From an uncultured Bilophila sp. (lineage in GTDB: Bacteria > Desulfobacterota > Desulfovibrionia > Desulfovibrionales > Desulfovibrionaceae): 64,000 nt of DNA. The stretch lies in assembly GCA_910585945.1 (NCBI GenBank), contig CAJUHZ010000007.1, positions 36,292 through 100,291 on the forward strand, written 5' to 3'. Below the pieces are notes generated by a model, which worked only from the letters and a program-made list of their open reading frames with translations, did no database searches and was not told the origin of the DNA. Shown here piece by piece: positions 34,585-41,500 of the stretch (the stretch's first letter is position 1; each line of letters starts with the position of its first letter). Both the position numbers and the translations under genes were made by a program.

Positions 34585-35133
34585 CTATTTGGCCGCCGCC
34601 GAATCCTCCTCAAGCAACGCGCTCTGGCTTTCCTTGATGGCTTCCTGATCCGGGTCGGCAATTTCCTCCTTGAGGATGAACTTGATGTAATTGACCTGCA
34701 AAATCCGGATCGCCATAAGGGTAAAGCTTAACGGAAAAACCAGGTAAACATAGCCCAAATCCCAGTTAAGAGCTGGCGTTGCATAGGGGAATTCCCGCAA
34801 ATCAAGCACAGCGATATACCCCTGATACGCCATGATCACGCTGAAGATCAGCCACACAAAATCACTCAGAAGCAAAAATGCGTCAGCAACCCATTTGGGA
34901 GCTTTGGCAAACTGCACAGTCACACGATTGAGTGCGCACAGTCGTGTCGCATAACAGGCTCCAAACAGAATGAACCAGATAAATGCAAAGCGGGCAATTT
35001 CCTCCGTCCAGGGCAAGGACATATCCAGCGCCCGAAGGACGATCTGCATAAAGATCACACACACGAAAAAAACAAGTAGGATCTGGCAAAGATAACTCTC
35101 AAAATGATCCATGAACGCCTTGATATACTTCAT
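34585..35133 (-). CDS. Orphan TRAP transporter small permease subunit (DctQ family)
   Basis: 182 residues with four hydrophobic helices. LPWTEEIARFAFIWFILFGA is the DctQ helix-2 signature, and DLGYVYLVFPLSFTLMAIRIL the fourth helix. A charged, E/A-rich tail follows. ATG 35133 has GGGGAG upstream; the frame extends to 35169. No dctP or dctM lies on either side, so the partner genes must be elsewhere, or this is a remnant. The coding frame looks intact and has its own ribosome-binding site and terminator, which argues against decay. Confidence 0.88.
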   Translation of the reverse strand: MKYIKAFMDHFESYLCQILLVFFVCVIFMQIVLRALDMSLPWTEEIARFAFIWFILFGACYATRLCALNRVTVQFAKAPKWVADAFLLLSDFVWLIFSVIMAYQGYIAVLDLREFPYATPALNWDLGYVYLVFPLSFTLMAIRILQVNYIKFILKEEIADPDQEAIKESQSALLEEDSAAAK

Positions 35134-35789
35134 GATCTCCCCCTCACGCATTCTTGAGGCTGATTGCAACTTTTGTGAGCATAGCTACGACAAAATTGCA
35201 TACACATGAAGACGCAACACTGCCGTTACATGCTTCAGATGAAATGGATGCCGAGGATCGCGCCAAGGTATTCCACTTTTGTGGAAACGCTATGCCGCAA
35301 CACGAAACAGGGGAGGTGCTCGGGAAGAGAAACGGGAACAAGGCCTGGCAGGAACATAAAAAACGCGACGGTCACTCCAGAAAAAAAGGTGTGACACGCC
35401 GCATGGCCGGCTTTGCTCGGGAAGCGCCCCGTACAGGGGCAGGCTGGCCGGAGAACGGGAGTCCTCCTCCTTGGCCAGGATCATGAGCGGGTGTGCGGCC
35501 GCCGGGAGTATCTGTCTGGACGTCTCCGGGGAACAGTCGGTCTGAAACGACTGCCCTCCGCACATGCAAAGAAGCGCGAGGATGAGGCAAAGAGGCTTGC
35601 ACAGCGATATCTTCATGCGCTACTTACACCCGCCCAACAACCGGAGTGCGCGCTCTGCCGTACAGAGCGATTCTCCCGCAAAAAATGATACCGTGTATAG
35701 GATACAGGATGAATCAGACACGGGTCAAGACCGTATCTGGCAAAAAGTGCAGGGAGATACGCCAGCCTTCGGGCGGAGCGGCCCTGAAC
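35134..35789. other. Long intergenic region between orphan dctQ and rlmN
   Basis: 656 bases. The only candidate gene is a 108-codon minus-strand ORF with a signal-peptide-like start (35290-35616). The remainder shows no repeat, RNA or clear promoter. The region could hold remains of lost dctP/dctM partners, but I see no recognisable fragment. Confidence 0.4.
35290..35616 (-). CDS. Possible small exported hypothetical protein
   Basis: 108 codons from ATG. Residues 1-20 (MKISLCKPLCLILALLCMCG) read like a Sec or lipoprotein signal (LCMCGG). The rest has no recognisable domain, is rich in proline, arginine and serine, and resembles noncoding GC-rich translation. There is no strong ribosome-binding site. 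Low confidence; it may be a shadow. Confidence 0.25.
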   Translation of the reverse strand: MKISLCKPLCLILALLCMCGGQSFQTDCSPETSRQILPAAAHPLMILAKEEDSRSPASLPLYGALPEQSRPCGVSHLFFWSDRRVFYVPARPCSRFSSRAPPLFRVAA

Positions 35790-36857
35790 TCATACAGGAG
35801 AGCGGCCGCGCGACTCGGCGGCGAGCTGACCGCAGGCGGCGTTGATATCCCTCCCCTTGCTCTTGCGCAGGATGGCGGTGATGTTTTTATCCCATAAAAT
35901 GCGCTCAAAAGCGAGTATGCGCTCCTCCGAAGGAGCCTCGTACGGCTGTCCAGCCGACGGATTATAGGCAATGAGATTGAGCTTGGCCTTGATCGGCGCG
36001 ATAAGCCGCGCCAGTTCCCGCGCGTGTTCCGGCCCGTCGTTGACTCCACCCAGCAGCAGATACTCGAAGGTAATCCGCTCGCGCGTTTTCAGCGGATATT
36101 CCGCAAGCGCCGCCATCAACTCGTCAAGCGGCCAGACAGCGGCTCCGGGCATGATCCGGGCGCGCAACGCCTGATTCGGAGCATGGAGGGACACGGCCAG
36201 AAAAGCCAGACCGCTGTCCCCCAATTCACGCAGGCCCCGTTTGATGCCGCAGGTGGACACCGTGACGCGGCGTGGCGAAAACGCAAGCCCCCGCTCATGG
36301 TGCAACATGGAGAGCGCCCGCGTCACCTCCTTCAGGTTGAGCAGGGGTTCTCCCATGCCCATGAAGACAAGGTTGCGGATCATGGGGCGATCCGGTCGAT
36401 TGTCGCCAAGGCGCGCCCGCGCCGCCAGCACCTGCCCCAGGATCTCCCCTGCCGTCATGTTGCGCGTAAAGCCCATGGCGCCGGTGCTGCAAAACGTGCA
36501 GCCCATCGCGCACCCCACCTGAGAGGAAAGACATTGCGCAAGGCGCATCGTTCCATCCCGCCCCACGCTCGGGATGATCACCGTTTCAACCAGCGCCCCA
36601 TCAGCCAGGCGAAGCAGGAGCTTTTCCGTGCCGTCCGCCGAAGTCCGCACCTCGGCCACCTCCGGCAGTCGAATGACCGCGCGCTCTTCAAGTCTGGCAC
36701 GCAGATGTTTGGAAACATCGGTCATCTCGGCAAACGAGGCGGCGTTCTTCCCCCACAGCCACTGCCAGATCTGCCCGGCGCGGAAGCGAGGCTCGCCAAG
36801 CTCTCCGACGATAAAGCCTTCAAGCTCGGGATAGGTGAGGTTCAAGATATCAACCAT
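35790..36857 (-). CDS. rlmN: Dual-specificity RNA (adenine-C2) methyltransferase RlmN
   Basis: 355 residues. A radical SAM enzyme that methylates C2 of A2503 in 23S rRNA and A37 of some tRNAs. SSQVGCAMGCTFCSTGAMGF carries the CxxxCxxC cluster motif; FMGMGEPLLN and SLHAPN follow. The C-terminal INAACGQLAAESRG has the methyl-carrying cysteine. ATG 36857 (MVDILNLTYPEL) is favoured over ATG 36872 by alignment with the family N terminus. It lies 68 bases after the HD/nucleotidyltransferase gene's end, on the same strand. Confidence 0.95.
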   Translation of the reverse strand: MVDILNLTYPELEGFIVGELGEPRFRAGQIWQWLWGKNAASFAEMTDVSKHLRARLEERAVIRLPEVAEVRTSADGTEKLLLRLADGALVETVIIPSVGRDGTMRLAQCLSSQVGCAMGCTFCSTGAMGFTRNMTAGEILGQVLAARARLGDNRPDRPMIRNLVFMGMGEPLLNLKEVTRALSMLHHERGLAFSPRRVTVSTCGIKRGLRELGDSGLAFLAVSLHAPNQALRARIMPGAAVWPLDELMAALAEYPLKTRERITFEYLLLGGVNDGPEHARELARLIAPIKAKLNLIAYNPSAGQPYEAPSEERILAFERILWDKNITAILRKSKGRDINAACGQLAAESRGRSPV

Positions 36858-36925
36858 ACGTCTTGCGCACATCCAAAAACATTTTTCCCGCCGCGGTGGC
36901 GGGCGATTGTCGATGCGAGCCGGAT

Positions 36926-38236
36926 TTACATTTTGTATTTCCGGACGAACTCCTTGGCGTCGTCCACATTCGTCACCTGCTTGGCGATCTGCGCCTGGAG
37001 CAGCGCCTCGCGGATCGCGCCTACGGCAGGTCCGGGCGGCAGATTGGTATGCTCCATGATCTCGTTGCCGTTGAGCAGAGGTTCCAGCATGATCTCCTCG
37101 GTTTCCGCGCGATCCAGGTACTTCTGGTTATGATTGAAATAGGTGTAGCTTCCGCCCCGCGCCATGATATCCGCCCGGCACAGTTCAATCAGCCTCGAAG
37201 TTTCGGGGAGCGCCTTGAAACGCCGGATGCCCCTGTCGGTAAGCATGAAGTGGAACATCATGTGGTAACGCACAAGATGGCAGACAAGATCGATGTGCTC
37301 CGGCGCGAAGTGCAGGCGTCGCAAAATCTTGCGCGTGACGCCCGCGCCCACCCTGTGGTGCTGGTAGAAGGTCCAGCGGCCGTTCAACTGTTCCGCAGTG
37401 TACAGCTTGCCGATATCATGGAACATGGCGGCGAGCACCCCGAACCAGTCCATGCTGAAACGCCCCTCAGGGTAAAGCCGCATGCACTCTACCGTATGAT
37501 CGAAGACGTTTTCCATGACCCCGTCATCATTGCGCTCCTGCATGACGCAGGCCAGCGCCGCCACTTCGGGCATAAGCCCGTGCAGGATTTGCGCGTCGTA
37601 CAGCAGGCGCACGAATTTCCACATGGATTCGGCCGCCACAAGCCGCCATTCCTCCATAATTTCCCGAGCCGGCACATAATCAAGAATGCGGGGGGCGGAT
37701 CGGATAATGGCCATCCACGTCTGCGGCTCAATGGGCAGATCAAAATTGGCGGCGAAGCGCAAGGCGCGGATCGCGCGCAGATAGTTTTGCGACAGATTAA
37801 AGGAGGGAATGCCGTGCAGCTTCACGCAACCGCACGCGTCGAAATCGGCAAATCCTTCGTCCGGTCTGCCGGTGCGCGGCGACTGCATGTTGAACTTTAA
37901 TGCTTGCCCCTCCTCCTGCAATATTCTGAGCAAACGCGGAGTGATGCTCAACTGCGCGCGTTCCGGATGGGAGGCGTCTTCCACGTCCGCCGGATAAAAA
38001 TACAGAGTGACATCCTGCTCGCGCAGGACGCCCACGGCTCCGTCTTCATTGTAGGCGGTCGCATTGGGAAATATTTTGATCAGCGTATCGACATCGCAGG
38101 CGCACGCTATGTCGACTTCCATCTTTCCCGTTTTCTCAATCACGAGCTTTTGCAGCGGCGCGTTTATGGCGTAGGCGTCATAACCGTTACGCATGATGGT
38201 CTTGCACAAAGTGACGGCGCTTTTGATCTTGGGCAT
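36926..38236 (-). CDS. CCA-transferase/poly(A)-polymerase-like HD-domain protein with degenerate catalytic head
   Basis: 436 residues built like a class II tRNA nucleotidyltransferase. The head/neck region has FNLSQNYLRAIRALRFAANFDL (the family's RNA-binding DP...LRAxRFAxxxxF block), then an HD domain with FHDIGK and HHRVGAGVTRKIL. The catalytic N terminus is abnormal. The usual GGxVRD is replaced by INAPLQK, and the DxD metal site reads MEVDIACACD, leaving only part of the acidic pair. Either it is a pseudo-transferase or the head has another role; HD phosphohydrolase activity could persist. Expected neighbours of a housekeeping CCA enzyme give no help. Confidence 0.8.
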   Translation of the reverse strand: MPKIKSAVTLCKTIMRNGYDAYAINAPLQKLVIEKTGKMEVDIACACDVDTLIKIFPNATAYNEDGAVGVLREQDVTLYFYPADVEDASHPERAQLSITPRLLRILQEEGQALKFNMQSPRTGRPDEGFADFDACGCVKLHGIPSFNLSQNYLRAIRALRFAANFDLPIEPQTWMAIIRSAPRILDYVPAREIMEEWRLVAAESMWKFVRLLYDAQILHGLMPEVAALACVMQERNDDGVMENVFDHTVECMRLYPEGRFSMDWFGVLAAMFHDIGKLYTAEQLNGRWTFYQHHRVGAGVTRKILRRLHFAPEHIDLVCHLVRYHMMFHFMLTDRGIRRFKALPETSRLIELCRADIMARGGSYTYFNHNQKYLDRAETEEIMLEPLLNGNEIMEHTNLPPGPAVGAIREALLQAQIAKQVTNVDDAKEFVRKYKM

Positions 38237-38406
38237 GGACGAGTCTCCTGGAGACGGTATTCTGTCCCGCGCCCCATCCTGCCGAGAGACGGATACGGCG
38301 GTGGGAATCCGCAGAAAAAGATAACGCCAAGAGTCACAGGCGACGCGTTAAAAGTCAAGGCTCCAGCGTTGTCCACGCGACGTTGACGCTCTGTCTTCAG
38401 GCCGGG

Positions 38407-39066
38407 TCACTCCGCCAAAGGTTCCGCGCGCCTGCTCCAAAAAGCCGGCCAAAGCCGCAAAAGCTCACGCAACGCGCGGCCCCTGTGGCTCCGGGCCAGC
38501 TTTTCCTCCGGCGTCAGTTCGGCTGCCGCGCGCCCTGCAACGGGATCAAAAAAAACCGGATCGTAGCCAAAGCCGCCGCTTCCCCGCGGCGCTGCAAGGA
38601 TACGCCCTTCCCACTCGCCCCGGACGATCAGCGGATCCGCCCCGCCAGGTTTGCACACGGCCATGACCGTGACAAAGCGCGCCCCCCGTCGCTCCTCGGG
38701 CATCTCCGCAAGAGCATCCAGAAGCTTGCGGATATTGCGGGCGTCCTGACTTTCCCCGGGAAAAGCCGGCGTGTGATCCGCGCCATACCGGGCCGAACGC
38801 ACGCCGGGCGCGCCCCCCAGAGCGTCCACCATCAGCCCGGAGTCGTCAGCCACGGCGACAAGCCCGGATCCTTCGGCAGCGGCCCTTGCCTTCAACAGGG
38901 CATTCGCCTCGAAGGTTTCGCCCGTTTCTTCCACCTCCGGAAGTTCCGGAAAGGCGTCCAGGCCAAGCACGCTCAGGCCAAAGGTCCGCAAGGGCGCTTC
39001 CAACTCGCGGATTTTGCCCGCATTGCGCGTGGCCAGGACTATTGATTGGGCAGCGTTCGGCATCAT
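38407..39066 (-). CDS. rdgB: XTP/dITP pyrophosphatase (RdgB/HAM1)
   Basis: 219 residues. It hydrolyses non-canonical purine triphosphates (ITP, dITP, XTP) to monophosphates. VLATRNAGKIRELEA, ETGETFEANALLKARAAA, ADDSGLMVDALGGAPGVRSARYG and GFGYDPVFF are the full set of Ham1 motifs. Two adjacent ATGs (39066 and 39063) follow AGGAGAGG; the second has better spacing. The C-terminal 20 residues extend a little beyond the family norm. Confidence 0.95.
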   Translation of the reverse strand: MMPNAAQSIVLATRNAGKIRELEAPLRTFGLSVLGLDAFPELPEVEETGETFEANALLKARAAAEGSGLVAVADDSGLMVDALGGAPGVRSARYGADHTPAFPGESQDARNIRKLLDALAEMPEERRGARFVTVMAVCKPGGADPLIVRGEWEGRILAAPRGSGGFGYDPVFFDPVAGRAAAELTPEEKLARSHRGRALRELLRLWPAFWSRRAEPLAE

Positions 39067-39374
39067 CCTCTCCTTTAGTCACATCATAAGCCAGTCTGCT
39101 GCAAGGCCGTCTTTTTGCTTCCGACGGCGTTTTCATCTTCCTCAGCCCTGAACCTGAAAATGTTTCACAGTCTTCCCGGTCAAGTTTTTTCCAGACATTG
39201 CAACAGGCGGGTTTATGACGCCTGCTCCCTGGACCTTCGAGAAAGGCAGCGCGGCGCACTTGCGCATCGCGGCCGGAATGGGTATTCGCACAGCGGGCGG
39301 CCCCGGTCAACGCCCCGCAAAGAATGGGGGACACGCCGCTGCAAAACACGCCCGGCCCACCGAGGAGGATCGTC
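39067..39374. other. Divergent intergenic region rdgB/rimO with R1 copy D
   Basis: 308 bases without a supported gene. It contains R1 copy D (39086-39131) and a partial second unit (CATTGCAACAGGCGGGTTTA, 39197-39216). The rest is GC-rich sequence up to the rimO ribosome-binding site. Confidence 0.45.
39086..39131 (-). repeat. R1 dispersed palindromic repeat, copy D
   Basis: On the minus strand it reads AACGCCGTCGGAAGCAAAAA then GACGGCCTTGCAGCAGACTGG. It aligns with copies A and B across the GCAAAAA centre and the TTGCAGCAG arm. Confidence 0.7.
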
Positions 39375-40694
39375 ATGCCATCAACCCCGCGCATCCTGCA
39401 CTGCCATTCGATCAGCCTCGGCTGTCCCAAAAACCGTGTGGATACGGAAGAGATCCTCGGGCGTCTGCCGGGGGTCCGGATCGTGCCGGCAGACACGCCG
39501 GAAGACGCGGATTTTGTCTTCATCAACACCTGCGCCTTTATCGGACCGGCTGTTGAAGAATCGGTACGGACGATCGCCCAGATCATCGCCGACTGCGAAG
39601 ACGAAGCCCAAAAACCGCTCCTGGTCGTGGCCGGCTGTCTGGTAGGGCGCTTCGGGGCGGACAGCATGGCTCCGGATCTGCCCGAAGTCGATCTGTGGCT
39701 TGACAACCGGCAGTCCGACACATGGCTGCCCCGTCTGGCCGCCGCCCTGGGCCTGGCCTCTCCGCCGCAAAATCCGGCCGGCCGGCTGCTCAGCACGGGG
39801 CCATCGTACGCCTGGCTTAAAATAAGCGACGGCTGCAACCATGCCTGCTCCTTCTGCACTATCCCCGGCATTCGGGGGCCGCTCCGGTCAACGCCCAAAA
39901 AGGAAGTGACCGCAGAAGCGCGCGCCCTGCTGGATAGCGGCGTCAGAGAACTTGCGCTGGTGGCCCAGGATGTGACGGCCTGGGGAACGGATCTGGGTGA
40001 ACGGCACGGTCTGCGTTCGCTGCTGGATGAATTGCTTCCCCTGCCCGGTCTGGCCCGGCTTCGTCTGCTCTACCTCTACCCTGCCGGCCTCACGCCCGAG
40101 CTGCTCGCCTATCTGCGTGAGGCGGGAGAGCCTCTTGTGCCCTATTTCGACATTCCGATCCAGCATGCAGCCCCCAATGTTCTCTCACGCATGGGACGGC
40201 CCTTTGCTCAGAATCCGCGGCGCGTTATCGAGCGCGTCCGCAGCGTTTTCCCCGAAGCCGTGTTGCGCACGACGCTGATAACGGGCTTTCCCGGCGAAAC
40301 GGAGGCTGACTTCGCCCAACTCATGAACTTTATACAGGAAATCCGTTTCCAACACCTTGGCGTATTCGCCTACCAGGCGGAAGAGGGAACGCCGGCCGCG
40401 AACATGCCGGATCAAATCGAAGGAGCGATCGGGAACGCGCGTCGGGACGCACTCATGCAGGTGCAGGCCGACATCAGCGCGGAATGGCTCGCCGTCTTTG
40501 CCAATGAACGCCTCTCTGTTCTTGTGGACGCGCCCCACCCGGACTGGCCGGGTCTGCACACGGGACGAACCTGGTTTCAGGCCCCGGAAATCGACGGCCT
40601 CACCTATATCAGCGGGCCGGACGTCCACCCCGGGGCCCTGGTGGAAGCCGACATTGTGGAGTGCCGCGACTACGATCTCGTCGCTCTGGCCTGA
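39375..40694 (+). CDS. rimO: Ribosomal protein S12 methylthiotransferase RimO
   Basis: 439 residues. A radical SAM methylthiotransferase acting on Asp89 of ribosomal protein S12. The N-terminal UPF0004 domain has SISLGCPKNRVDTE and FINTCAFIGPAVEES; the radical SAM core has SDGCNHACSFCTIPGIRG (CxxxCxxC); the C-terminal TRAM domain holds LVDAPHPDWPG and VEADIVECRDYDLVA. The three N-terminal cysteines (C16, C49, C83 region) bind the auxiliary cluster. ATG 39375 follows GAGGAGG; the frame runs upstream to 39324. Confidence 0.95.
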   Translation: MPSTPRILHCHSISLGCPKNRVDTEEILGRLPGVRIVPADTPEDADFVFINTCAFIGPAVEESVRTIAQIIADCEDEAQKPLLVVAGCLVGRFGADSMAPDLPEVDLWLDNRQSDTWLPRLAAALGLASPPQNPAGRLLSTGPSYAWLKISDGCNHACSFCTIPGIRGPLRSTPKKEVTAEARALLDSGVRELALVAQDVTAWGTDLGERHGLRSLLDELLPLPGLARLRLLYLYPAGLTPELLAYLREAGEPLVPYFDIPIQHAAPNVLSRMGRPFAQNPRRVIERVRSVFPEAVLRTTLITGFPGETEADFAQLMNFIQEIRFQHLGVFAYQAEEGTPAANMPDQIEGAIGNARRDALMQVQADISAEWLAVFANERLSVLVDAPHPDWPGLHTGRTWFQAPEIDGLTYISGPDVHPGALVEADIVECRDYDLVALA

Positions 40695-40723
40695 AGCGTT
40701 TTCCTGTCAGATTCAAGGAGCAT

Positions 40724-40766
40724 CAACCCGGCTGCCGCAAGGCCATCTTTTTACGCCCGGCAGGCG
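40724..40766 (-). repeat. R1 dispersed palindromic repeat, copy E
   Basis: On the minus strand it reads CGCCTGCCGGGCGTAAAAAG then ATGGCCTTGCGGCAGCCGGGTTG. It is the most diverged of the five copies. It lies 30 bases after rimO. Confidence 0.6.
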
Positions 40767-40933
40767 TGACGCAGACAAGGCTGTTCCGCTTGTCCGAAAC
40801 GCACGTCTTTCGGGAAATGAACCCCTTGTGTTCCAGAATGCCCAACATGCGGTCGCTCACGCGGCCCGGTCGTGCCCGGCGCTCCCCGGTTGGGGCCATT
40901 CGGAAAAGGCTTCCACATATGCGGGATGCCTTC

Positions 40934-40971
40934 CCCCGAATCTTGCTGCATGCCTCATTGACAACCCATCC
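40934..40971 (+). repeat. 38-bp direct repeat, left unit
   Basis: Begins CCCCGAATCTTGCTGCATGC and ends CTCATTGACAACCCATCC; 32 of 38 positions match the right unit. Each unit carries TTGACA, so duplicated promoter or operator DNA is possible. Confidence 0.65.
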
Positions 40972-41016
40972 AAAAAGCAATTATCGCCCTCAGGGCAGTT
41001 GCACAGGATGTGTCCG

Positions 41017-41054
41017 CCCCGAATCTCGTTGCGTGACTCATTGACAACTCAACC
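41017..41054 (+). repeat. 38-bp direct repeat, right unit
   Basis: Begins CCCCGAATCTCGTTGCGTGA and ends CTCATTGACAACTCAACC. It lies 83 bases from the left unit (start to start) and just upstream of two hairpins and the zinc-finger gene. Confidence 0.65.
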
Positions 41055-41066
41055 GGTTAAGGCCAC

Positions 41067-41124
41067 AGAAACTTTTCCCCCCCGTACGGGAGAGTTTCTT
41101 ACCGGCCTTTCCGATGCGGAAAGG
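41067..41124 (+). promoter_or_regulatory. Two consecutive hairpins in the zinc-finger gene leader
   Basis: The first stem has AGAAACT/AGTTTCT ends enclosing a CCCGTACGGG palindrome. The second is CCTTTCCG-ATG-CGGAAAGG. Position and order suggest an attenuator or RNA-protein site. Inference only. Confidence 0.4.
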
Positions 41125-41158
41125 CGCGAGCTGTCAACTCTACAGTCAAGGAACAGGT

Positions 41159-41380
41159 ATGGACATTTTTGACCAGGCCCAGGAATTGGAACGTCTCGAC
41201 CGCGAGAGCGCATTGTGCCGCGCCCGCGCCGCGCTGTACCGGGAAGGTCCGGAATGGATCAACGGAGAACCCTGTTGCCGCGAATGCGGTGACCCCATTC
41301 CGCCCAAACGGCTGGAAGCCCTGCCGGGCGTGGGGCTGTGCCGCTCGTGTCAGGAAGAACGGGAACGGGAACTCCAGTAA
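41159..41380 (+). CDS. Small TraR/DksA-family C4 zinc-finger protein
   Basis: 73 residues: an N-terminal helix rich in D, E and R (MDIFDQAQELERLDRESA), then a four-cysteine finger CRECGDPIPPKRLEALPG...CRSCQ, as in TraR and phage-encoded DksA-like proteins. Such short forms bind in the RNA polymerase secondary channel and can mimic DksA plus ppGpp. ATG 41159 lies 6 bases after AAGGAAC. It has an elaborate leader of its own (hairpins and direct repeats upstream), so expression is probably controlled. Phage ancestry is possible; no other phage gene is near. Confidence 0.8.
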   Translation: MDIFDQAQELERLDRESALCRARAALYREGPEWINGEPCCRECGDPIPPKRLEALPGVGLCRSCQEERERELQ

Positions 41381-41392
41381 GAGTTATAATTC

Positions 41393-41406
41393 ATATGAAA
41401 TGACTT
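41393..41406 (+). repeat. ATATGAAATGACTT motif, second copy
   Basis: Identical to 10277-10290, here after the zinc-finger gene and inside TTCATATGAA. It is followed by a GCCAGAC-GCGA-GTCTGGC hairpin (41412-41429). Confidence 0.45.
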
Positions 41407-41444
41407 TCAGCGCCAGACGCGAGTCTGGCACGGCGGCATAGCCG

Positions 41445-41484
41445 GGTTCATTCGCCAAAGACCACGCTTCTTGGCGAATGAACC
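41445..41484 (+). terminator. 14-bp inverted repeat between zinc-finger gene and oligosaccharyltransferase gene
   Basis: GGTTCATTCGCCAA, a 12-base loop, then TTGGCGAATGAACC. The pairing is perfect. It lies 17 bases before the first ATG of the next gene, so it may terminate the upstream transcript or regulate the downstream one. It is also the cleanest R2-like palindrome (core GCCAAAGACCACGCTTCTTGGC). Confidence 0.55.
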
Positions 41485-41500
41485 TCATAATTCAGCATAC

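Larger units (their letters stand above)
40695..41158. other. Leader region with R1 copy E, a direct repeat and two hairpins
   Basis: 464 bases, no gene supported. Contents in order: R1 copy E (40724-40766), 38-bp imperfect direct repeats (40934-40971 and 41017-41054), a hairpin with AGAAACT/AGTTTCT ends (41067-41099), and a CCTTTCCG/CGGAAAGG hairpin (41106-41124) just before a zinc-finger gene. Confidence 0.5.

Noticed and set aside
41445..41484. 14-bp inverted repeat considered as an attachment site or IS end
   Set aside because: There is no transposase, target duplication or second copy of equal quality; a terminator or regulatory hairpin explains it better.
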